Both the position numbers and the translations under genes were made by a program. A stretch of 34,615 nucleotides of DNA, taken from positions 1-34,615 of the forward strand of contig DAHVAR010000142.1 in NCBI GenBank assembly GCA_027314515.1, given 5' to 3'. Every line of letters starts with the position of its first letter. Positions within the stretch are counted from its first letter, which is position 1. This document shows, piece after piece, positions 30,880 to 34,615 of the stretch. The stretch is from Actinomycetota bacterium (GTDB taxonomy: Bacteria > Actinomycetota > Actinomycetes > Streptosporangiales > Streptosporangiaceae). Below the pieces are notes generated by a model. It did no database searches. It saw only the letters and a list, made by a program, of their open reading frames with translations, and was not told the DNA's origin.

Positions 30880-32474
30880 GGCATGCGCTCGTAGGCCGGC
30901 AGGGTCAGGAATTCCGCGTACTCGTCGGCCAGCGCGACCTCGGTGAACAGGGACCTGGCCTCCTCATACTGCGCCGCGTCATAGGCGTCGCCGAGCTGTG
31001 CCCTGATCGCTGCGAGCTCCTCGCCGATGATCCGCTCGACGAGGTCCCTGGTCACTGTCGGGCCCTCGGCCAGCGTGACGCTGTTGTGCACCCACTGCCA
31101 GACCTGCGACCGGGAGATCTCGGCTGTTGCCGCGTCCTCCATCAGGTTGAAGATCGCCACTGCGCCATTGCCGCCCAGCCAGGTCGCCAGGTACTGCAAG
31201 CCAACGCTGATGTCGTTGCGCAGTCCGCCTTCTGTCACCTCGCCGGGCGTCTTGCTGATGGCCAGCAGGTCGGCGGCCGTGACGTGCACGTCGTCACGCT
31301 GCTTTGCGAGCTGGTTCGGCTTCTCGCCGAGCACGCTGTCGAACACCTCCCGGCACAGCGGCACCAGGTCAGGATGGGCGACCCAGGAGCCGTCAAAGCC
31401 GTCACCCGACTCCCTGGTCTTGTCCTCCCTGACCTTGGCCAGGGCACGCTCGGTGACCTCGGGATCACGCCGGTTCGGGATGAACGCCGCCATCCCGCCC
31501 ATCGCGTGCGCCCCGCGCGCATGGCAGGTCTTGACCAGCAGTTCGGTGTAAGCGCGCATGAACGGCGCGGTCATGGTCACCGCGTTGCGATCCGGCAGCA
31601 CGAAGTCGGCACCCCTGGTGCGGAACTCCTTGATGATGCTGAACTGGTAGTCCCACCGGCCCGCGTTCAGCCCCGCGCTGTGCTCGCGCAGCTCATACAG
31701 GATCTCGTCCATCTCGAACGCGGCCGGAAATGTCTCGATCAGAACGGTCGCCCGGATCGTCCCTTGCGGGATGCCGAGCGCGTCCTGGGCTAGCACGAAG
31801 GCGTCGTTCCAGAGCCGGGCCTCCAGATGGCTCTCGATCTTGGCGAGGTAGAAGTACGGTCCCTTCCCCTTCGCCAGCTGCCGCCGCGCGCAATGGGCGA
31901 AATAGAGCGCGAAATCCACCAGGCTCCCTGATGCCCGCTCCCCGTCGATGAGCAGGTGCTTCTCCGGCAGGTGCCAGCCGCGCGGCCGGACGACGATCGT
32001 GGCGAGCTCGGCATCCGGCCTCAGCTGGTAGGACTTGCCCTCGTCGCTGGTGAAATCGATGGTGCGGTCGAGAGCGTCCTTGAGATTGAGCTGGCCGGTG
32101 ATCATGTTGTCCCACAATGGTGTGTTGGCGTCCTCGAAATCGGCCAGCCACACCTTGGCGCCGGAGTTCAGCGCGTTGATCGTCATCTTCTTCTCGGTCG
32201 GGCCGGTGATCTCCACCCGCCGGTCGATCAGCCCTGGCGCGGGCGGGGCGACTCGCCAGGAGGTGTCTGACCTGATCGCCTCGGTGCTGGTGAGGAAATT
32301 CAGCGTGCCGCCGGCCGACAGTTCCACCTGCCGCCGTGCCCTGGCCTGCAGGAGATCACGGCGGCGCTGGCCGAGTTCCCGGTGCAGGAGCGCTACCAGG
32401 TCGAGTGCTTCGGGGGTCAGGATCTCGTCATACCGGCTGCCGGCCGGGCCGGCAATCTCAACGCCACTGGGCAT
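30876..32474 (-). CDS. aceB: Malate synthase A
   Basis: A 532-residue malate synthase, which condenses glyoxylate and acetyl-CoA to malate. The N-terminal half has '[21 protein letters not shown]' and '[19 protein letters not shown]'; the active-site region has '[40 protein letters not shown]' (shown in parts elsewhere in the family), '[16 protein letters not shown]', and '[12 protein letters not shown]' with the probable catalytic Asp. Length is that of isoform A. The ATG at 32474 follows AAGGAG at 6 nt; longer in-frame extensions are not supported. No isocitrate lyase lies in the window, so glyoxylate may come from glycolate oxidase, three genes away. Confidence 0.95.
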   Translation of the reverse strand: MPSGVEIAGPAGSRYDEILTPEALDLVALLHRELGQRRRDLLQARARRQVELSAGGTLNFLTSTEAIRSDTSWRVAPPAPGLIDRRVEITGPTEKKMTINALNSGAKVWLADFEDANTPLWDNMITGQLNLKDALDRTIDFTSDEGKSYQLRPDAELATIVVRPRGWHLPEKHLLIDGERASGSLVDFALYFAHCARRQLAKGKGPYFYLAKIESHLEARLWNDAFVLAQDALGIPQGTIRATVLIETFPAAFEMDEILYELREHSAGLNAGRWDYQFSIIKEFRTRGADFVLPDRNAVTMTAPFMRAYTELLVKTCHARGAHAMGGMAAFIPNRRDPEVTERALAKVREDKTRESGDGFDGSWVAHPDLVPLCREVFDSVLGEKPNQLAKQRDDVHVTAADLLAISKTPGEVTEGGLRNDISVGLQYLATWLGGNGAVAIFNLMEDAATAEISRSQVWQWVHNSVTLAEGPTVTRDLVERIIGEELAAIRAQLGDAYDAAQYEEARSLFTEVALADEYAEFLTLPAYERMP

Positions 32475-32767
32475 CGCATGCTCCTTCACCTTCACCGCGG
32501 GCTGGCACCGATACCCGAGAAGGTAACCCATGGGGTCTCGCCGTACACCGCCGGCGCTGGGCACATCTGAGGCGCGCCCGGTGTTAATGAGATGAGGATG
32601 CAACGTCACCGTGGCAGTATCAGCAAGAGTGCTTGCCGTCGGCAAGCGCATCAACGGACGAATGTGTTGCAGACTTTTATCCGGCTAATTCCGAGCATTC
32701 CGATCATTCCGGGCGGGCTGGGCAGGCGTTGTGCGTCAACCCGGCAGATCGCCCCGGCAGAGGTGGC
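32475..32767. promoter_or_regulatory. Divergent region between aceB and hflX with a perfect palindrome
   Basis: This 293-bp region must hold both promoters. A perfect inverted repeat GCTTGCC-GTC-GGCAAGC lies at 32631-32647; it could be an operator for either gene. A direct near-repeat 'ATTCCGAGC/ATTCCGATC/ATTCCGGGC' lies at 32688-32714. No firm -10/-35 pairs can be named. Confidence 0.5.
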
Positions 32768-34276
32768 ATGACCGCGCAATCGAACGCACTTTCAACCGGT
32801 AACTCAGACCACGGTCGGCCCGGCGGCCGATCCGCCGAGCGGCGCAACGGGCGGCCTGGCGCCGTGCCTGGCAACGGCGCGGACTGGGATGACCGCGCCG
32901 AAACTGACCAGCTTGATCTGCAGGACCGGCATGCGCTGCGCCGGGTGGCAGGTCTATCGACTGAGCTGCAAGACGTCAGCGAGGTCGAGTACCGGGCACT
33001 CCGGCTGGAGCGGGTCGTCCTGATGGGCGTGTGGACCGACGGGACGCTCGCCATGGCCGAGAACTCCCTGCGCGAGCTGTCCCTTCTTGCCGAGACCGCT
33101 GGATCGCAGGTGCTTGACGCCCTGGTGCAGCGCCGCAGTCGGCCCGACGCCGCGACGTACGTCGGCGCGGGCAAGGCAAGGGAACTGGCCGAGGTAGTGG
33201 CCGCGCATGGCGCCGACACGGTCATCTGCGACGGCGAGCTGACCCCAGGGCAGCTGCGCAGCCTGGAGGGCACGGTCCGGGTCAAGGTGGTCGATAGGAC
33301 CGCGCTGATCCTGGACATCTTCGCCCAGCACGCCCGCAGTAAGGAAGGCAAGGCGCAGGTAGAGCTGGCCCAGCTGCAGTACCTGCTGCCGCGGCTGCGC
33401 GGCTGGGGCGAGTCGCTGTCCCGGCAGGCAGGCGGCCGCGCCGGCGGGGCCGGCGGCATCGGTACCCGCGGGCCTGGCGAGACGAAGATCGAGACGGACC
33501 GGCGCCGGATCAGGTCGCGCATCTCCCGGCTGCGGCGGGAGATCGCGAACATGTCGGTCGGCCGGGACGTCCAGCGCGGCCAGCGGCGGCGGCGCGCGGT
33601 GCCGTCGGTGGCGATCGCGGGATACACCAACGCCGGCAAGTCGAGCCTGCTGAACCGGCTCACCGGCGCGCAGGTCCTGGTGGACGACTCGCTGTTCGCG
33701 ACGCTGGATCCGGCCGTGCGCAAAGCGAAGACTCCGGCTGGCTGGCCGTACACGCTGACCGACACAGTCGGCTTCGTCCGGCACCTGCCGCACCAGCTTG
33801 TCGACGCGTTCCGGTCCACCCTCGAGGAAGTGGCCGACGCTGACCTGATCCTGCACGTAGTGGACGGCTCGGACGCCGATCCGCAGTCGCAGCTTGCTGC
33901 CGTCAGGGAAGTGCTTGCCGAGATAGGCGCGGGTGATGTGCCGGAGCTCGTCGTGATCAACAAGGCGGATCGCGCGGACCCGATCGAGCTAGACGGCCTG
34001 CAGCTTACCGAACCGCAGTCGGTTGTGGTGTCGGCGCGCACCGGCCAGGGCATCGACACGCTGCTCGGTGAGATCGAGCGGCTGCTGCCCCGGCAGTTCC
34101 GGGAGGTCCGCGCCGTGATCCCGTATGAGCGGGGTGACTTGCTGTCCCGTGCTCATGACGAAGGAGAGGTGCTCGCGGTGGAGCACCGCAGCGACGGGAC
34201 CGAGCTCACGGCTCGCGTGCCGCTGGCCCTGGCAGCCGAGCTCGGCAAATTCGCCCCCGTGAATACCGTCCATTAG
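32768..34276 (+). CDS. hflX: Ribosome-associated GTPase HflX
   Basis: A 502-residue GTPase that splits stalled or hibernating ribosomes. The N-terminal HflX domain includes 'VGAGKARELAEVVAAHGADTVICDGELTPGQ' in its usual form, followed by the Gly-rich 'GGRAGGAGGIGTRGPGETKIE' linker. The G domain has G1 'GYTNAGKSS' (from residue 285), G2 'FATLDP', G3 'DTVGF', G4 'NKAD' and G5 'SARTG'. The ATG at 32768 has AGAGGTGG just upstream and gives a length like the Streptomyces protein; the open frame extends upstream to 32633 without homology. A short hairpin follows the stop. Confidence 0.96.
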   Translation: MTAQSNALSTGNSDHGRPGGRSAERRNGRPGAVPGNGADWDDRAETDQLDLQDRHALRRVAGLSTELQDVSEVEYRALRLERVVLMGVWTDGTLAMAENSLRELSLLAETAGSQVLDALVQRRSRPDAATYVGAGKARELAEVVAAHGADTVICDGELTPGQLRSLEGTVRVKVVDRTALILDIFAQHARSKEGKAQVELAQLQYLLPRLRGWGESLSRQAGGRAGGAGGIGTRGPGETKIETDRRRIRSRISRLRREIANMSVGRDVQRGQRRRRAVPSVAIAGYTNAGKSSLLNRLTGAQVLVDDSLFATLDPAVRKAKTPAGWPYTLTDTVGFVRHLPHQLVDAFRSTLEEVADADLILHVVDGSDADPQSQLAAVREVLAEIGAGDVPELVVINKADRADPIELDGLQLTEPQSVVVSARTGQGIDTLLGEIERLLPRQFREVRAVIPYERGDLLSRAHDEGEVLAVEHRSDGTELTARVPLALAAELGKFAPVNTVH

Positions 34277-34302
34277 GCCCGCTCCGGGGCGCTGCTATAT
34301 AT

Positions 34303-34348
34303 CGCGCAATTCGCTGTGCAATTGCGCGACGCAGCTGCGACGCAGCTG
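34303..34348 (+). terminator. Hairpin and short tandem repeat after hflX
   Basis: Perfect 9-bp arms CGCGCAATT (34303-34311) and AATTGCGCG (34320-34328), 8-nt loop, 27 bp after the hflX stop. An 11-bp tandem repeat (cgacgcagctg, 34327-34348) follows. There is no T-run, so termination is likely but unproven. Confidence 0.5.
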
Positions 34349-34615
34349 CGCCGCCGCCGGGCCGCGGGCTATTGCCGGCGGTTAAACCTGCAGCTAGCGC
34401 CTCATGGCCGGTGAGCCGGCGCGATGAGAGCGGGGGGCAGCCATTAAGCTGTCTGCGGCCGCGGGAAAGCAGTTCCGCCGCCCCTTGTTGATTAACGAGC
34501 CCTTTACACCAGTTCTGCCTGTGCAATACCGTGACTGAACCGATATATTGGTGCGTTACGACCACGCCGACCTCGCGGAGCATCGTCACGTTCCGGATCG
34601 GCTGGCTGGTGCCAG
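34349..34615. other. Unassigned right end, possible start of a gene
   Basis: No supportable complete gene. Two GTG codons (34531 and 34551) open plus-strand frames that run off the edge, one reading 'MRYDHADLAEHRHVPDRLAG', but neither has a ribosome site or a sequence I recognise. The stretch 34480-34550 is AT-richer (with TATATT at 34544-34549), so a promoter may lie here. Confidence 0.3.

Noticed and set aside
34206-34589. Minus-strand frame at the right edge
   Set aside because: Overlaps the end of hflX, no ribosome site and no recognisable motif.

Overview
The window is high-GC, densely packed chromosomal DNA from an actinomycete (Actinomycetota). Three things point there. The recA-recX-rny-miaB-miaA-dapF-hflX backbone follows an order familiar from Streptomyces and relatives. 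Several families are actinobacterial: DUF222/HNH, XRE-DUF5753 with DUF397, DUF3046, and a cysteine leader peptide. Several genes also have a TANNNT -10 box 6-7 nt before the start codon, the mark of leaderless transcripts. I cannot name the genus. No rRNA, tRNA, CRISPR array, prophage or insertion sequence was seen; the only clear mobile element is an intein inside recA.

Layout. 1-1000: the 5' end of a DUF222/13E12-type gene, then about 700 bp of decayed genes (a GntR regulator and a beta-propeller fragment). 990-5160 (minus): a sulfite/nitrite reductase and siroheme operon, with a cysteine-rich leader peptide, the reductase, a 59-aa zinc-ribbon protein, CysG and a CbiX/SirB-type chelatase, the last four joined by ATGA overlaps. 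5230-7700: AMP nucleosidase, a methyltransferase and a small membrane protein. 8200-9940: an XRE-DUF5753/DUF397 pair and a DUF3046 gene.

10045-15740: a dead P-loop kinase, then the recA control region with a LexA box and a PafBC-type (RecA-NDp) promoter, recA interrupted by a 364-residue intein at the M. leprae-type site, recX, a terminator and rny (RNase Y). 15759-21667: an S9 peptidase, miaB, a very acidic small protein, miaA and dapF.

21681-23530 (minus): a ribbon-helix-helix/HicB-like gene with four TGACGTCA-like sites in front of it, a DUF4097 protein and a 90-aa protein. 23558-32474: what looks like a glycolate/glyoxylate module. It holds glcD-glcE-glcF behind a gene fusing a MerR DNA-binding domain to a PP2C phosphatase, a divergent MFS transporter, and malate synthase. 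Between the fused regulator and the transporter lies a perfect 21-bp inverted repeat. hflX and a short stretch of unassigned sequence close the window.

How the parts may work together: glycolate oxidase would make glyoxylate, malate synthase would condense it with acetyl-CoA, the transporter may bring in the substrate, and the MerR-PP2C protein is the obvious candidate local regulator. That regulatory link is inference. In the sulfur operon, CysG and the chelatase make the siroheme that the reductase needs, and the leader peptide suggests control by cysteine supply.
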